A stretch of DNA of 42,855 bases from Clostridia bacterium (GCA_017434985.1 JAFSFY010000021.1:1-42855), one strand, 5' to 3'; positions 7,233-15,944 are shown, numbered from the stretch's first letter. Notes: generated from the letters alone by a model not told the origin. Numbers and translations are program-made.

Positions 7233-7261
7233 AGAATAGCATACTTCATCGAAAATTACAA
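7233..7261 (-). promoter_or_regulatory. Promoter of the zinc-ribbon/ThrE operon
   Basis: On the minus strand TTGTAA (7261-7256), 17 bases, TATTCT (7238-7233). The -35 box overlaps the last codons of the MATE gene, and no terminator is visible between the two, so some read-through is likely. Confidence 0.5.
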
Positions 7262-8620
7262 CACTTTGTCGTGGGATAACTTGCGATAAGCGGTCAATCG
7301 CATGGTGATATAACACGCCATACCACCGAGAATGTTGGAAATGGGTTCTGCCAAAAATACGCCTTTGACACCGAAACCGAGCGCGGGAAGGATCATTGTC
7401 AGCGGTACCACGATAATCGCCTTACGCAAAAGCGAGAAGAAAATGGCGTGCTTGGCGTCACCCAGCGACTGGAAGGTGGATTGTCCCGCAAACTGTAACG
7501 CCATAAAAACGAAGCCGAAAAAGTAGAGTTTCAGTAATTCGACGCCGCTTTCAATCATCGCCGCATCATCGGAGAAAATACCGAACCAAAAATGAGGGAA
7601 CAGCAAAATCAGCCCCCACGCAATCAGCGTATATACGGCGCCGACCGCCGTGTTAAAACGTATGCCGGCACGGGCACGTTCATACCGTTTGGCGCCGTAA
7701 TTGAAACTGACGACCGGTTGTGCACCGCTCATCAAACCGCTGACCGGCAACATACAGATCTCGCGCACCGAATTAACCACCGTCATAATCCCAACGTACA
7801 GATCGCCGCCATACAATTGCAACGTTTTGTTGCAGGTTACCTGCACCAAAAACGTGGTGCCGTTCATAATAAAGTTGGATGTGCCGAGTTTAGCAATCGC
7901 GCCCACAATGGTTTTATCGGGGTGAATATCGGCACGCGTGATCGGGATGGGCACCTTTTTACCGAACAAGAACAATAAGACCCACACGGCAGAGATGACT
8001 TGACTGATCACCGTTGCCAAGGCAGCACCCGCCACCCCCATATCTAAGCCGAAAATAAACAGCGGATCCAACAGCAAATTGACGAGAGCGCCGATAATGA
8101 CCGATGCCATCCCCGCCTTGGGGAATCCCTGTGCGTTAATATATCCGTTAAGGCCCGTGGCTAACATCGAAAACGGCGTACCGAACAGATAGATATCCAA
8201 ATAAGCTTTCGCATATACGTAGGATTCTTCCCCTGCACCGAAAGCAAACAAAAGCGGGCGGCAAAACGCAAAGCCCAACACGGTCAGTATCAGGGACGTA
8301 ACCAACAATAGGAAAAAGGAATTTCCGAGTATTCTGGAAGCTTTTTGTGTGTTTCCCGCACCGCGTTCGATGGAAAACAGCGGCACGCCACCCATACCGA
8401 ACAGTGCGGTGAACGCCATAATCAACGTGATGATCGGAAACGCGAGCCCTACTCCCGTTAATGCGAGGCCGTCCTCCCCGTCCATATGCCCCAAATAGAT
8501 GCGATCCACCACGTTATACAGCAAATGCACCACCTGTGCGATGGTCAAAGGAATCGCTTGCGCGACGATGCATTTCCACACGGGACCTGTCGCAAAATCC
8601 GTCTTCTTCGTAGTGTTCAC
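7256..8620 (-). CDS. MATE family efflux transporter
   Basis: 454 residues with twelve hydrophobic helices in two halves. It opens with the family pattern TGPVWKCIVAQAIPLTIAQVVHLLYNVVDRIYLG split over residues 11-45, and has PVVSFNYGA in the second half and FQSLGDAKHA. MATE proteins export drugs or metabolites in exchange for Na+ or H+; the substrate cannot be told. The only in-frame start is GTG at 8620. AAAAGGCG lies almost directly against it, which is unusually close, so expression may be weak or the start slightly wrong. It is divergent from the glycine-riboswitch symporter. Confidence 0.88.
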   Translation of the reverse strand: MNTTKKTDFATGPVWKCIVAQAIPLTIAQVVHLLYNVVDRIYLGHMDGEDGLALTGVGLAFPIITLIMAFTALFGMGGVPLFSIERGAGNTQKASRILGNSFFLLLVTSLILTVLGFAFCRPLLFAFGAGEESYVYAKAYLDIYLFGTPFSMLATGLNGYINAQGFPKAGMASVIIGALVNLLLDPLFIFGLDMGVAGAALATVISQVISAVWVLLFLFGKKVPIPITRADIHPDKTIVGAIAKLGTSNFIMNGTTFLVQVTCNKTLQLYGGDLYVGIMTVVNSVREICMLPVSGLMSGAQPVVSFNYGAKRYERARAGIRFNTAVGAVYTLIAWGLILLFPHFWFGIFSDDAAMIESGVELLKLYFFGFVFMALQFAGQSTFQSLGDAKHAIFFSLLRKAIIVVPLTMILPALGFGVKGVFLAEPISNILGGMACYITMRLTAYRKLSHDKVL

Positions 8621-8693
8621 CGCCTTTTTGCTGCATTTTCTTTCATTCTATCACGCGAGTTTTGCGTGTTCAAGAAAAAATCGTATTTTCCTC

Positions 8694-8722
8694 TTGTATT
8701 TTGTAAAATGCTGTGTTATAAT
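8694..8722 (+). promoter_or_regulatory. Promoter of glycine riboswitch-symporter unit
   Basis: TTGTAT (8694-8699), 17 bases, TATAAT (8717-8722). Transcription would begin about 60 bases before the aptamer and 230 bases before the symporter start. Confidence 0.7.
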
Positions 8723-8786
8723 GCGAGAAAATTACATATATGGATGACGTTTGCAGAACCGTTTGACACGGAACTGTAAGCCGACA

Positions 8787-8867
8787 TAACTTTGGAGAAA
8801 CTCATTCGATTGAGGGCCGAAGGTGCAAAGCGATTTACGCTAAACTCTCAGGCAAAAGGACAAAGTC
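8787..8867 (+). ncRNA. Glycine riboswitch (single aptamer)
   Basis: The conserved core is present in order: TTTGGAGAAAC, GAGGGCCGAAGGTGCAAAG and AACTCTCAGGCAAAAGGAC. These match the glycine aptamer consensus. Only one aptamer is seen; the flanks do not repeat the GCCGAAGG or CTCAGGCAAAAGGAC boxes. It lies in the leader of a sodium:alanine/glycine symporter gene, a known target. An apparent terminator at 8902-8939 follows, so control is probably at transcription elongation. Whether glycine turns it on or off cannot be read safely. Confidence 0.92.
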
Positions 8868-8901
8868 TTACAAACACTTTTTCTTTCTGTTTTTGTGTGT
8901 G

Positions 8902-8939
8902 GCGGTTTGCGCTTTGCGTAGATCGCTATTTTTTATTTT
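8902..8939 (+). terminator. Riboswitch expression-platform terminator
   Basis: Stem GCGGTTTGCGC / GCGTAGATCGC (all 11 positions pair if three G-U pairs are allowed), loop ttt, then tattttttatttt. It ends directly at the ribosome binding site GGAGGG of the symporter gene. The G-U-rich stem is what one expects of a conditional terminator. Confidence 0.65.
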
Positions 8940-8955
8940 GGAGGGAACGTATACA

Positions 8956-10500
8956 ATGTTTATGGACAAGGTAACCGAGGTCAACGGTGTTCTCAACGGA
9001 TTCGTTTGGGGACCCGTGGGTCTCATCCTGTTGGTCGGCACCGGCATCTTGCTGACCATCGTCACCAAGGTGTTTCAGGTGAGCCATTTGGGTCACTGGT
9101 GGAAAAACACCATCGGCAGTATGTTTAAAAAAGAGGTAATTGCTCACCGCAAGGAAAAGGGCACCATCTCCCCGTTCCAAGCGCTTTGCACCGCACTTGC
9201 CGCCACGGTCGGTACCGGTAACATCGCCGGTGTGGCCGCCGCTATTTGCATCGGCGGCGCGGGTGCTGTGTTTTGGATGTGGATCGCCGCTTTCTTCGGT
9301 ATGATGACCAACTTCTCCGAAAACGTGCTTGGTATGTACTTCCGCCGAAAGAACACCAAAGGTGAATGGTCCGGCGGCGCGATGTACTATCTGCAAGACG
9401 GTTTGGGCAACAAAAAAGGCTGTAAATGGATTGGCAAAACGCTCGCTGTTCTTTTCTCGATTTTCACGATGCTCGCCGCATTCGGTATCGGCAGTATGGG
9501 TCAAGTCAACAAGATCGTGGCCAACGTGGTTTCGGCCTTTGACATCAAAGCCCTCTCCGAAACGCCCCTTTACACCTCCGGTGACACCACCATCTCAATG
9601 TACCATCTCGTGATCGGTATCGTCGTGATGGTGCTTACTGCGTTGATCACGCTCGGCGGTTTGAAACGCATTGCCAACGTGGCGGAAAAAATCGTGCCCG
9701 TTATGGTGGTCTTGTTTGTGGCCGGTTCGCTCGTCATCATCGGTGTAAACTACACGAACATCCTCCCCGCTTTCAAAGCCATCTTCGTGAACGCCTTTGC
9801 CCCCGAAGCGGTTGTGGGCGGCGGTATCGGTGTGGTCATCAGCAAAGTGGTCACCCAAGGCTTTAAACGAGGCGTGTTCTCCAACGAAGCCGGTCTCGGT
9901 TCTTCGGTGATGGTGCACTCCAACTCCAGCGTCAAAGAACCTGTTAAACAAGGTATGTGGGGTGTCTTTGAAGTGTTCGCCGACACGATGGTCGTCTGCA
10001 CCATGACCGCCCTCGTGGTTCTCACTTCCGGTGCTTACAACGTGGAAACGGGTGAAATTTTGGCCGGCTACACCGACGCTACGTTGGTTGGCGGCGCCTT
10101 TAACACCGTCTTCTCGTGGGGCGGTATTGGTCAAAAATTCGTGGCAATCGCCATGTTCCTGTTTGCCTTTACCACCGTACTCGGCTGGTCGCACTACGGC
10201 AGCAAAGCTTGGGAATACCTCTTTGGCGCCAAGAGCGTGATCGTGTTCAAGATCATCCACGTGTGCACCGTCATCTTCGGTGCGATCCTCACTTCGTCGT
10301 TGGCGTGGGACATCTCCGACACCTTCAACGGTCTGATGATGCTGCCCAACTTGATCGGCGTGGTAGTGCTCTTCCCGCTTGTTGTGAAGATCACCCGCAA
10401 CTACGTCAACCGTCGCATCAAGAAAAAAGACGTAGAACCCATTTTGTCCTACGATCCCGACATTCAAGCCTCACACGCGGCCACGTTGGACGAGGAATAA
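8956..10500 (+). CDS. Sodium:alanine/glycine symporter (AGCS family)
   Basis: 514 residues, about ten membrane helices. The AGCS signature is clear: GTISPFQALCTALAATVGTGNIAGVA (split over about 63-88), GGAGAVFWMW, and later GVFSNEAGLGSS. The family brings alanine or glycine in with Na+. ATG 8956 was chosen over the frame's earlier start (8893) because GGAGGG lies 10 bases upstream and the earlier codons overlap the riboswitch terminator. The glycine riboswitch in the leader supports glycine as substrate or signal. The gene ends at a bidirectional terminator facing rnpB. Confidence 0.93.
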   Translation: MFMDKVTEVNGVLNGFVWGPVGLILLVGTGILLTIVTKVFQVSHLGHWWKNTIGSMFKKEVIAHRKEKGTISPFQALCTALAATVGTGNIAGVAAAICIGGAGAVFWMWIAAFFGMMTNFSENVLGMYFRRKNTKGEWSGGAMYYLQDGLGNKKGCKWIGKTLAVLFSIFTMLAAFGIGSMGQVNKIVANVVSAFDIKALSETPLYTSGDTTISMYHLVIGIVVMVLTALITLGGLKRIANVAEKIVPVMVVLFVAGSLVIIGVNYTNILPAFKAIFVNAFAPEAVVGGGIGVVISKVVTQGFKRGVFSNEAGLGSSVMVHSNSSVKEPVKQGMWGVFEVFADTMVVCTMTALVVLTSGAYNVETGEILAGYTDATLVGGAFNTVFSWGGIGQKFVAIAMFLFAFTTVLGWSHYGSKAWEYLFGAKSVIVFKIIHVCTVIFGAILTSSLAWDISDTFNGLMMLPNLIGVVVLFPLVVKITRNYVNRRIKKKDVEPILSYDPDIQASHAATLDEE

Positions 10501-10507
10501 ATGAAAG

Positions 10508-10546
10508 TAAAAACGGCACACCGTGTACACGGTGTGCCGTTTTTTC
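10508..10546. terminator. Bidirectional terminator
   Basis: Long perfect stem ACGGCACACCGTG / CACGGTGTGCCGT with loop ta, an A-run to the left and a T-run to the right. It ends the symporter gene on the + strand and rnpB on the - strand. Confidence 0.9.
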
Positions 10547-10556
10547 ATACAAATGC

Positions 10557-10887
10557 GGAGTGAGCCTGTAAGCCGAGTTCTGTCTTGAACAGTCATCTAT
10601 CTCGACTGCTTGTTGCCAAGCAGCTCCAGCCGCCCGTTGAAGCACATCGGGCCAATGTATTGCTTCGGTCGGCGTTGCATCGGATAGGGTTTGCAGGGCC
10701 ACACAGTCTCCTGTGTGCCGGTGAGCTCTTACCTCGCCTTTCCACCCTTACCGCCGAAAACGGCGGCGGTATATCTCTGTTGCACTTTCCCTAAGGTCAC
10801 CCTCGGCGGCCGTTAGCCGTTATCCTGCCCTGTGATGCTCGGACTTTCCTCATACACAAACGTGCACGCGACTGTTCGGCTCACTCC
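10557..10887 (-). ncRNA. rnpB: RNase P RNA
   Basis: About 331 bases, bacterial type A by its length and J/P layout. On the minus strand it opens with GGAGTGAGCCGAACAGTCGC and carries GAGGAAAGTCCGAGC, CAGGGCAGGATAACGGC, AGGGAAAGTGCAACAGAGA, GGTAAGAGCTCACCGGC and CAAACCCTATCCGATGCAAC. It closes with AAGACAGAACTCGGCTTACA then GGCTCACTCC, which pairs with the first ten bases as P1. It has its own promoter 40 bases after clpC and a terminator at 10508-10546. It is the ribozyme subunit that trims the 5' ends of precursor tRNA. Confidence 0.97.
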
Positions 10888-10894
10888 TTTTGGT

Positions 10895-10923
10895 ATTTTA
10901 CGCAATTTTTCGCCGTTTGTCAA
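10895..10923 (-). promoter_or_regulatory. rnpB promoter
   Basis: On the minus strand TTGACA (10923-10918), 17 bases, TAAAAT (10900-10895), with the RNA starting about 8 bases downstream. The -35 is consensus, as expected for a stable RNA. Confidence 0.85.
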
Positions 10924-10928
10924 CGCGA

Positions 10929-13370
10929 TTATTTGGAAAACACAAATCTTTCGCCATCATAATCAACCGTGATGGTATCCCCCGCCGCGAACTGTCCGTC
11001 CAACAGTTTTTCCGCCAAGGCATCCTCCACGGACGATTGGATGGAACGGCGAAGCGGTCTGGCACCATATACGGGATCAAAACCTGCTTTGGCAAGTTGT
11101 GTCACCGCCGCTTCGGTCACGGTGAGTTGAATATCCAAATCACCCACACGCTTATTGAGCGAACGCAACATCCGTCGTGCGATCTCTTCAATATCCGTCT
11201 GTGTCAACTGTTGGAACACAATAATATCGTCCACACGGTTGAGGAACTCAGGACGGAAGGTCTTTTTGAGTTCACCCATCACGTTCTCGCGGATACGCGC
11301 TTCGTTTTTGTCGGCAGCGGACTCGCCGAAACCAAGACCAAATTGACGTCCGTCGGTAATCAATCGCGCTCCAACGTTGGAGGTCATAATGATCACCGTA
11401 TTTTTAAAGTCTACGCGCCGTCCTTGCGAGTCGGTCAAGATGCCGTCATCCAAAATTTGAAGCAGCATATTAAATACGTCGGGATGTGCTTTTTCAATCT
11501 CGTCAAAAAGTAGGACGGTATACGGTTTGCGGCGGATCTTTTCGGTTAGTTGTCCCCCCTCGTCGTAACCAACGTAGCCGGGAGGCGAACCGACCAAACG
11601 CGAAACCGTATGCTTTTCCATATACTCCGACATATCCAAACGGATCATGGCATTTTCGTCGCCGAACATCGCTTCAGCCAATGCTTTACAAAGTTCCGTT
11701 TTGCCGACACCCGTTGGGCCGAGGAAGATAAAGGAACCGATCGGACGATGCGGGTCTTTGAGTCCCACACGCCCGCGACGAATGGCGCGCGAAACCGCGC
11801 CGACCGCCTCGTCTTGTCCGACGATACGCTCGTGCAGCACCGATTCCATGTGGAGCAGACGCTCGCTTTCTGCTTCGGTCAACTGTGCTACGGGAACACC
11901 CGTCCAACCGGCAACGATCTCGGCAATGTCGTTTTCGGTCACTTCATCGTTCGCCGCCGCGTTTTCTTCTTGCCATTTTTGGCGTTGCCGTTCCAACTCT
12001 TCCGCCACTTTTTTCTCTTCATCACGCAGTTGTGCCGCACGTTCGAAGTCCTGCTCGTTGACCGCTGATTTTTTCTCCTCCGAAAGGCGCTTTACTTCCT
12101 CTTCCAACGCTTTCACGTCGGTCGGTGCAGTAAAGGTGCGAAGCCTTACGCGTGAAGCGGCTTCGTCGATCAGGTCAATGGCTTTGTCGGGCAAATACCG
12201 ATCGGCGATGTACCGCACCGACAATTTTACCGCGCAACGAATGGCGGTATCGGAAATTTTCACCTTGTGATGTGCTTCGTACTTATCGCGCAATCCTTTG
12301 AGGATCTCCACCGCATCTTCGGGCGTGGGTTCCCCCACCGTGACGGGTTGAAAACGGCGTTCAAGCGCCGCATCTTTTTCAATGTGTTTGCGGTATTCTT
12401 CCAAGGTGGTGGCACCGATCACTTGAATCTCGCCACGTGCCAACGAGGGTTTCAAAATGTTAGCGGCATCCACCGCGCCTTCGGCGGCACCCGCCCCGAT
12501 GATGGTGTGGATCTCGTCGATAAACAACAACACATTTTTCTCGCGCGCCACTTCTTCGAGAGCATTCTTGATACGCTCTTCAAAATCACCGCGATATTTG
12601 GTGCCCGCCACCATACCGGTCAGATCCAACGTGACCACGCGTTTGTCCTTGAGAGTTTCGGGCACTTCTTGCGCAACGATGCGTTGGGCCAATCCCTCGG
12701 CAATCGCCGTTTTACCGACACCCGGCTCACCAATGAGGCAAGGATTGTTTTTGGTGCGGCGCGACAAGATCTGCACCACTCGTTGAATTTCCTCAGAACG
12801 ACCGATAACGGGGTCTAATTTCCCCTCTTTGGCCATGACGGTAAGATCGCGACCAAACTGGTCAAGCGTGGGTGTTTTCCCGTTTTTACCCGTAGAAGCC
12901 CGATTGGAGGAGGCACCGGTTTGTGCGGGTGCGGTCCCCACTGCTTTCATCACGTCTTCCGAAAGTTCGCCGCACCGCGCACCGAGCATTGTCAACAAAC
13001 GCACCGCCACACTGCTGTCATCACGCAAAACGGCCAGCAACAGGTGCTCGGTCCCCACCAAATGATTTTGCATCGCCGCCGCTTCGGCAAAGGCTAATTC
13101 CAAAGCTTTCTTGGTACGCGGGGTAAAATCTTCCGGCGAAAGGCGGGTGTGTTGACCGCCACCCTCTCCCTCGATAATCTTTTTTTCGTATTCGGTGGAA
13201 AGAATACCGTGGGCGTTTAACACCGTGGCGGCAACGCCCGTGCCTTCCCGCAACAGCCCAAGCACGATATGCTCGGTTCCGACGTAGGTGTGCCCCATCT
13301 GTTGCGCCGATTGAATGGCAAAATTCAGCGCTGCATTGGCTTTTTCGGTAAATCCTTTAAATTGATACAC
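10929..13370 (-). CDS. clpC: ATP-dependent Clp protease ATP-binding subunit ClpC
   Basis: 813 residues, full length for ClpC. There is an N-terminal double Clp repeat (1-145), a first AAA+ module with Walker A GEPGVGKT (214-221) and DEIH (285-288), a UVR-type coiled linker (about 425-465) and a second AAA+ module with GPTGVGKT (551-558) and [10 protein letters not shown]. The UVR segment in the middle separates ClpC from ClpA and ClpE. It is the unfoldase that feeds substrates, including arginine-phosphorylated proteins marked by McsB, to ClpP. It starts three bases after mcsB and is the last gene of the ctsR-mcsA-mcsB-clpC operon. Confidence 0.97.
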   Translation of the reverse strand: MYQFKGFTEKANAALNFAIQSAQQMGHTYVGTEHIVLGLLREGTGVAATVLNAHGILSTEYEKKIIEGEGGGQHTRLSPEDFTPRTKKALELAFAEAAAMQNHLVGTEHLLLAVLRDDSSVAVRLLTMLGARCGELSEDVMKAVGTAPAQTGASSNRASTGKNGKTPTLDQFGRDLTVMAKEGKLDPVIGRSEEIQRVVQILSRRTKNNPCLIGEPGVGKTAIAEGLAQRIVAQEVPETLKDKRVVTLDLTGMVAGTKYRGDFEERIKNALEEVAREKNVLLFIDEIHTIIGAGAAEGAVDAANILKPSLARGEIQVIGATTLEEYRKHIEKDAALERRFQPVTVGEPTPEDAVEILKGLRDKYEAHHKVKISDTAIRCAVKLSVRYIADRYLPDKAIDLIDEAASRVRLRTFTAPTDVKALEEEVKRLSEEKKSAVNEQDFERAAQLRDEEKKVAEELERQRQKWQEENAAANDEVTENDIAEIVAGWTGVPVAQLTEAESERLLHMESVLHERIVGQDEAVGAVSRAIRRGRVGLKDPHRPIGSFIFLGPTGVGKTELCKALAEAMFGDENAMIRLDMSEYMEKHTVSRLVGSPPGYVGYDEGGQLTEKIRRKPYTVLLFDEIEKAHPDVFNMLLQILDDGILTDSQGRRVDFKNTVIIMTSNVGARLITDGRQFGLGFGESAADKNEARIRENVMGELKKTFRPEFLNRVDDIIVFQQLTQTDIEEIARRMLRSLNKRVGDLDIQLTVTEAAVTQLAKAGFDPVYGARPLRRSIQSSVEDALAEKLLDGQFAAGDTITVDYDGERFVFSK

Positions 13371-13373
13371 GCG

Positions 13374-14396
13374 TTACACTCCTTTCAAGCATTCGCGCAC
13401 CAACTCGGCACGCAACGCGTCGCGTTTAGCGGCATCCGGCGAGTCACCGTTTGCCAGCGATAAGGTGGCCGCTTGAGCGTCCACCAACAAGGCGCCGAGT
13501 TGATCGAGCGTTACTCCTTCAATGAGTTGCAACGATACACCCATCCGCACTTGCGAAATCAGTGACATAAATTCTTTGCCCGACAATAGCCGCGCGTGTT
13601 TCAAAATGCCGAGCGAACGGAAAATACGATCCTGCGCGGCCAACGTTTCACCCAATTCTTGGCGATGATGGCGTTCTTCTTTGATGATCTGTTCGGCGAT
13701 CCCTTTCAAATTCTCAATCGCCTCCGCCTCGGTGATACCGAGCGTCACTTGGTTGGATAATTGATAGATGGCACCCTTGGAACCGCTTCCCTCGCCGTAA
13801 AGGCCACGAATGGTGAGCCCCAATTTGGAAACCGTAGCACTCAATTGTTGAACGATGCCTTTCTCCTGTAAAGCAGGCAAATGCAACATCAACGAAGCGC
13901 GCATACCGGTGCCCAAATTAGAGGGACACTGCGTGAGATAACCAAGTCGCTCATCAAAGGCGAAATGCAAACGGTTATCGAGATAGGTATCCCAACAATC
14001 CGCTTCTTGGAACGCGCCGTCCAGGTCCAAACCCGAACGCATCACTTGAATGCGCAAATGGTCTTCTTCACAGGACATGATGCTGACACTTTCATCAGCC
14101 GAAAGGACAAGCGCTTCCCCTTCACCGCGACGGGCAAATTCGGGACTGATGAGATGACGTTCTACCAACGATAACGCTTGTAATTCGTCAAGCGTGTTCA
14201 TACGAATATGCGAAAACGATTCGCCCTCTCGCTCCAACAGCACTTCAAAGAGTTGATCGGCAACCGCCTTTTTTTGTTCAACCGTCATTGCCGCCGGAAA
14301 GGGCATACGTTGCAAATTGCGCGCCAAGCGAATCCGCGTACTGATCACAACGTCGCCTTGGTTTCCGGATCGTTGATACCATTTCGTATTGCTCAC
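13374..14396 (-). CDS. mcsB: Protein arginine kinase McsB
   Basis: 340 residues with the phosphagen-kinase catalytic fold. Seen: STRIRLARNLQRMPFP (nucleotide-binding STRIRLARN), the acidic SCEEDH stretch (about residues 108-113) and CPSNLGTGMRASL (about 154-166), which holds the conserved Cys-Pro-Ser of the family. McsB phosphorylates arginines on misfolded proteins and on CtsR, marking them for ClpCP. Its start overlaps the mcsA stop by four bases and it is followed at once by clpC, the usual order in Firmicutes. Confidence 0.96.
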   Translation of the reverse strand: MSNTKWYQRSGNQGDVVISTRIRLARNLQRMPFPAAMTVEQKKAVADQLFEVLLEREGESFSHIRMNTLDELQALSLVERHLISPEFARRGEGEALVLSADESVSIMSCEEDHLRIQVMRSGLDLDGAFQEADCWDTYLDNRLHFAFDERLGYLTQCPSNLGTGMRASLMLHLPALQEKGIVQQLSATVSKLGLTIRGLYGEGSGSKGAIYQLSNQVTLGITEAEAIENLKGIAEQIIKEERHHRQELGETLAAQDRIFRSLGILKHARLLSGKEFMSLISQVRMGVSLQLIEGVTLDQLGALLVDAQAATLSLANGDSPDAAKRDALRAELVRECLKGV

Positions 14397-14896
14397 TGTA
14401 CGTCACCGCCTTCCTCCAACGCGCGAATGCGATCACGCAATCGTGCGCATTCCTCGTATTCTTGCGCCGTCACACAACGCTCCAATTCTTTTTTCAATTC
14501 AGCGAGTTGATGCTCGATTTTCACCTGTTCTTCGGCCTTTCCCGCCGTTTTACCCGTGTGCTGCGTTTTCCCGTGAATGCGCTGGATCGAAGGCAACAAA
14601 CGGTCGTAAAAGGTGAGATAGCAAGACGGGCAACCCGCTTTGCCGCATTCGGCAATTTCTCGAAAACTGCGCCCGCAATCGGGACAACGCACGCTGTCAT
14701 CGCGCGTGCGTTTGGACGGTTCCGCAAATAAGGAACCCCAAAAATCGCCCAAATCCAAGCCAAAGTTTCCAAACGACGTATACAATCCTTGTTGCGCCGC
14801 ACACTGAGCGCAAAGATTCATTTCGGTCGTAACACCGTTCACCGTTTGCTTCACATGGGTGGTAGCGGTGTTCTTTTTGCAATGATCACACAACAT
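14393..14896 (-). CDS. mcsA: McsA, zinc-binding activator of McsB
   Basis: 167 residues from ATG 14896, preceded by AAAGGAG. A longer open frame to 15265 overlaps ctsR out of frame and was rejected. Four CxxC pairs are visible (CDHC, CAQC, CPDC and CGKAGCPSC), then a UVR-motif helix at the C-terminus (about 125-160). McsA binds zinc or other metals, activates the McsB arginine kinase and responds to metal and oxidative stress. It is the second gene of the CtsR-controlled operon. Confidence 0.93.
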   Translation of the reverse strand: MLCDHCKKNTATTHVKQTVNGVTTEMNLCAQCAAQQGLYTSFGNFGLDLGDFWGSLFAEPSKRTRDDSVRCPDCGRSFREIAECGKAGCPSCYLTFYDRLLPSIQRIHGKTQHTGKTAGKAEEQVKIEHQLAELKKELERCVTAQEYEECARLRDRIRALEEGGDVQ

Positions 14897-14910
14897 ATCG
14901 CTCAACTCCT

Positions 14911-15369
14911 TTATACCGCGTACGCGGTCAACATATTTTTCAATAACGCCGCACGCAAGCGATCTCGCGTTTCGGGCGCGATCTCGCGGTAACAACGCTC
15001 GGACAATGCCGCCGCCATAATTTTGGCCGCTTGCGGTGTCACAAATTGTTGATACACCAAACTCTGCAGGATCGCCTCCGCCGCAGTCGACACCAGCGAA
15101 TCGCCGATCGAATTGACCACGTGCATAATGGGTGTTAATTCCTTTTGTGCTTGCACGCGGCGGATGCGGATATACCCACCGCCCCCGCGCCGACTTTCCA
15201 CCAAGTAGCCTTGTTCCGGCGTGAACCGCGAAGAAAGTACGTAGGTGATCTGGCTGGGAACACAACCGAATTCTTCTGCCAATAAATTGCGTTGCAACTC
15301 GGCATAACCGTTCTCGGCATTTTCCATAATATGAAGAATATAGGCGGCAATTTCATCGCTTATGCGCAT
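14911..15369 (-). CDS. ctsR: CtsR, class III heat-shock repressor
   Basis: 152 residues from ATG 15369 (AAAGGAAGTGACG upstream); the frame runs to 15402 but without a ribosome binding site. The N-terminus (MRISDEIAAYI) and the winged helix-turn-helix with QRNLLAEEFGCVPSQITYVL and the glycine-rich wing RRGGGGYIRI are diagnostic. The C-terminal helices mediate dimerisation and McsB contact. CtsR represses the clp genes and its own operon, and the operator at 15404-15436 lies just upstream. It leads the operon with mcsA, mcsB and clpC. Confidence 0.96.
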   Translation of the reverse strand: MRISDEIAAYILHIMENAENGYAELQRNLLAEEFGCVPSQITYVLSSRFTPEQGYLVESRRGGGGYIRIRRVQAQKELTPIMHVVNSIGDSLVSTAAEAILQSLVYQQFVTPQAAKIMAAALSERCYREIAPETRDRLRAALLKNMLTAYAV

Positions 15370-15390
15370 ATCGTCACTTCCTTTGTCGAT

Positions 15391-15436
15391 AGCATATCTC
15401 AAAAGTCAAAGAAAGTCAAAGTCAGAAAAAGTCAAA
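15391..15436 (-). promoter_or_regulatory. ctsR operon promoter with CtsR operator
   Basis: Three AGTCAAA heptads lie at 15404-15410, 15414-15420 and 15430-15436; the first two are spaced by three bases, which is the CtsR operator layout. On the minus strand the promoter is TTGACT (15419-15414), 17 bases, TATGCT (15396-15391), so the central heptad is the -35 box itself. Bound CtsR would block RNA polymerase directly. Confidence 0.88.
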
Positions 15437-15523
15437 TTAACTTTTCTTTATCGCAAATTTAACCGATTATCTCTCGCAAGCTCCGTTTATCTCCCGAATA
15501 CGCACTTTTTTAAATTTTCTATC

Positions 15524-15550
15524 ACCCCTTCCCTTTCGCCACATAGTATG
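15524..15550 (+). promoter_or_regulatory. Possible sigma-K-type promoter
   Basis: AC at 15524-15525, 16 bases, then CATAGTATG at 15542-15550, close to the Bacillus sigma-K pattern AC-N16/17-CATANNNTA. It lies 48 bases before the first Cys-rich micro-peptide. This would put the peptides in the mother cell late in sporulation. The motif is short, so the call is tentative. Confidence 0.35.
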
Positions 15551-15554
15551 GAAT

Positions 15555-15577
15555 GAAAGCACCGCAAACGTGCTTTC
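15555..15577 (+). promoter_or_regulatory. Leader hairpin before Cys-rich peptide
   Basis: GAAAGCAC / GTGCTTTC with loop cgcaaac, ending seven bases before the ribosome binding site AAAGGGGG. It has no T-run, so it is more likely an mRNA-stabilising 5' hairpin than a terminator. Confidence 0.5.
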
Positions 15578-15597
15578 AACAGAAAGGGGGTTACATT

Positions 15598-15747
15598 ATG
15601 TGCCTGAGAAACTTATTCGGCGGCAACAACTGCACGTGGTTGCTCTTTATCATTGTCATTCTTCTTTTGAACGATGATAACGACTGCTGCTGCGAGAACC
15701 AATACGTGCCCACTACCAACGGTTGCGGCTGCGGTTGCGGTTGCTGA
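15598..15747 (+). CDS. Cys-rich single-helix micro-peptide 1
   Basis: 49 residues from ATG 15598 with AAAGGGGG upstream. Layout: short head with MCLRNLFGGNNCTW (1-14), one hydrophobic helix (about 15-24), an acidic-Cys stretch NDDNDCCC, a short linker and the tail CGCGCGC. There are nine cysteines in all. It has no recognised function. The near-copy at 15787 shares the head MCL(R/K)NLF.G(N)(N/D)CTW, so the two are tandem paralogues. Such small Cys-rich membrane peptides are often multi-copy in spore-forming Clostridia; a coat or envelope role, with metal binding or disulfide linking by the cysteines, is inference. Confidence 0.7.
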   Translation: MCLRNLFGGNNCTWLLFIIVILLLNDDNDCCCENQYVPTTNGCGCGCGC

Positions 15748-15786
15748 TTTCGGCATCGGCATTTTGGGACGGAGGGAGGCTTTCGT

Positions 15787-15897
15787 ATGTGCTTGAAAAA
15801 CCTTTTTTGCGGCAATGATTGCACGTGGGCGTTGTTCATCATCATCCTCTTGTTGTTGACCGATTGCGGTAACGATTGCCATCATACCTGCTGCTGA
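15787..15897 (+). CDS. Cys-rich single-helix micro-peptide 2
   Basis: 36 residues from ATG 15787, with ACGGAGGGAGG upstream. Head MCLKNLFCGNDCTW, hydrophobic helix (15-24), then TDCGNDCHHTCC. Seven cysteines and two histidines make metal binding plausible. It follows peptide 1 by 39 bases without a terminator, so both are probably on one transcript that ends at 15910-15943. Confidence 0.68.
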   Translation: MCLKNLFCGNDCTWALFIIILLLLTDCGNDCHHTCC

Positions 15898-15909
15898 CAC
15901 TTCCTCTAC

Positions 15910-15943
15910 GGCCGCCGTGAACACACGGCGGCCTTCGTCTTTT
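15910..15943 (+). terminator. Intrinsic terminator
   Basis: Ten-pair stem GGCCGCCGTG / CACGGCGGCC with loop aaca followed by ttcgtctttt. It ends the micro-peptide unit. Confidence 0.8.
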
Positions 15944-15944
15944 C

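Noticed and set aside
8868-8901. Second glycine aptamer
   Set aside because: No GCCGAAGG or CTCAGGCAAAAGGAC boxes occur on either side of the one aptamer.
9595-10467. 290-codon minus frame rich in His/Asp
   Set aside because: It is the antisense shadow of the symporter gene.
14897-15265. N-terminal extension of mcsA
   Set aside because: It overlaps ctsR in another frame; the start at 14896 has AAAGGAG and matches the McsA N-terminus.
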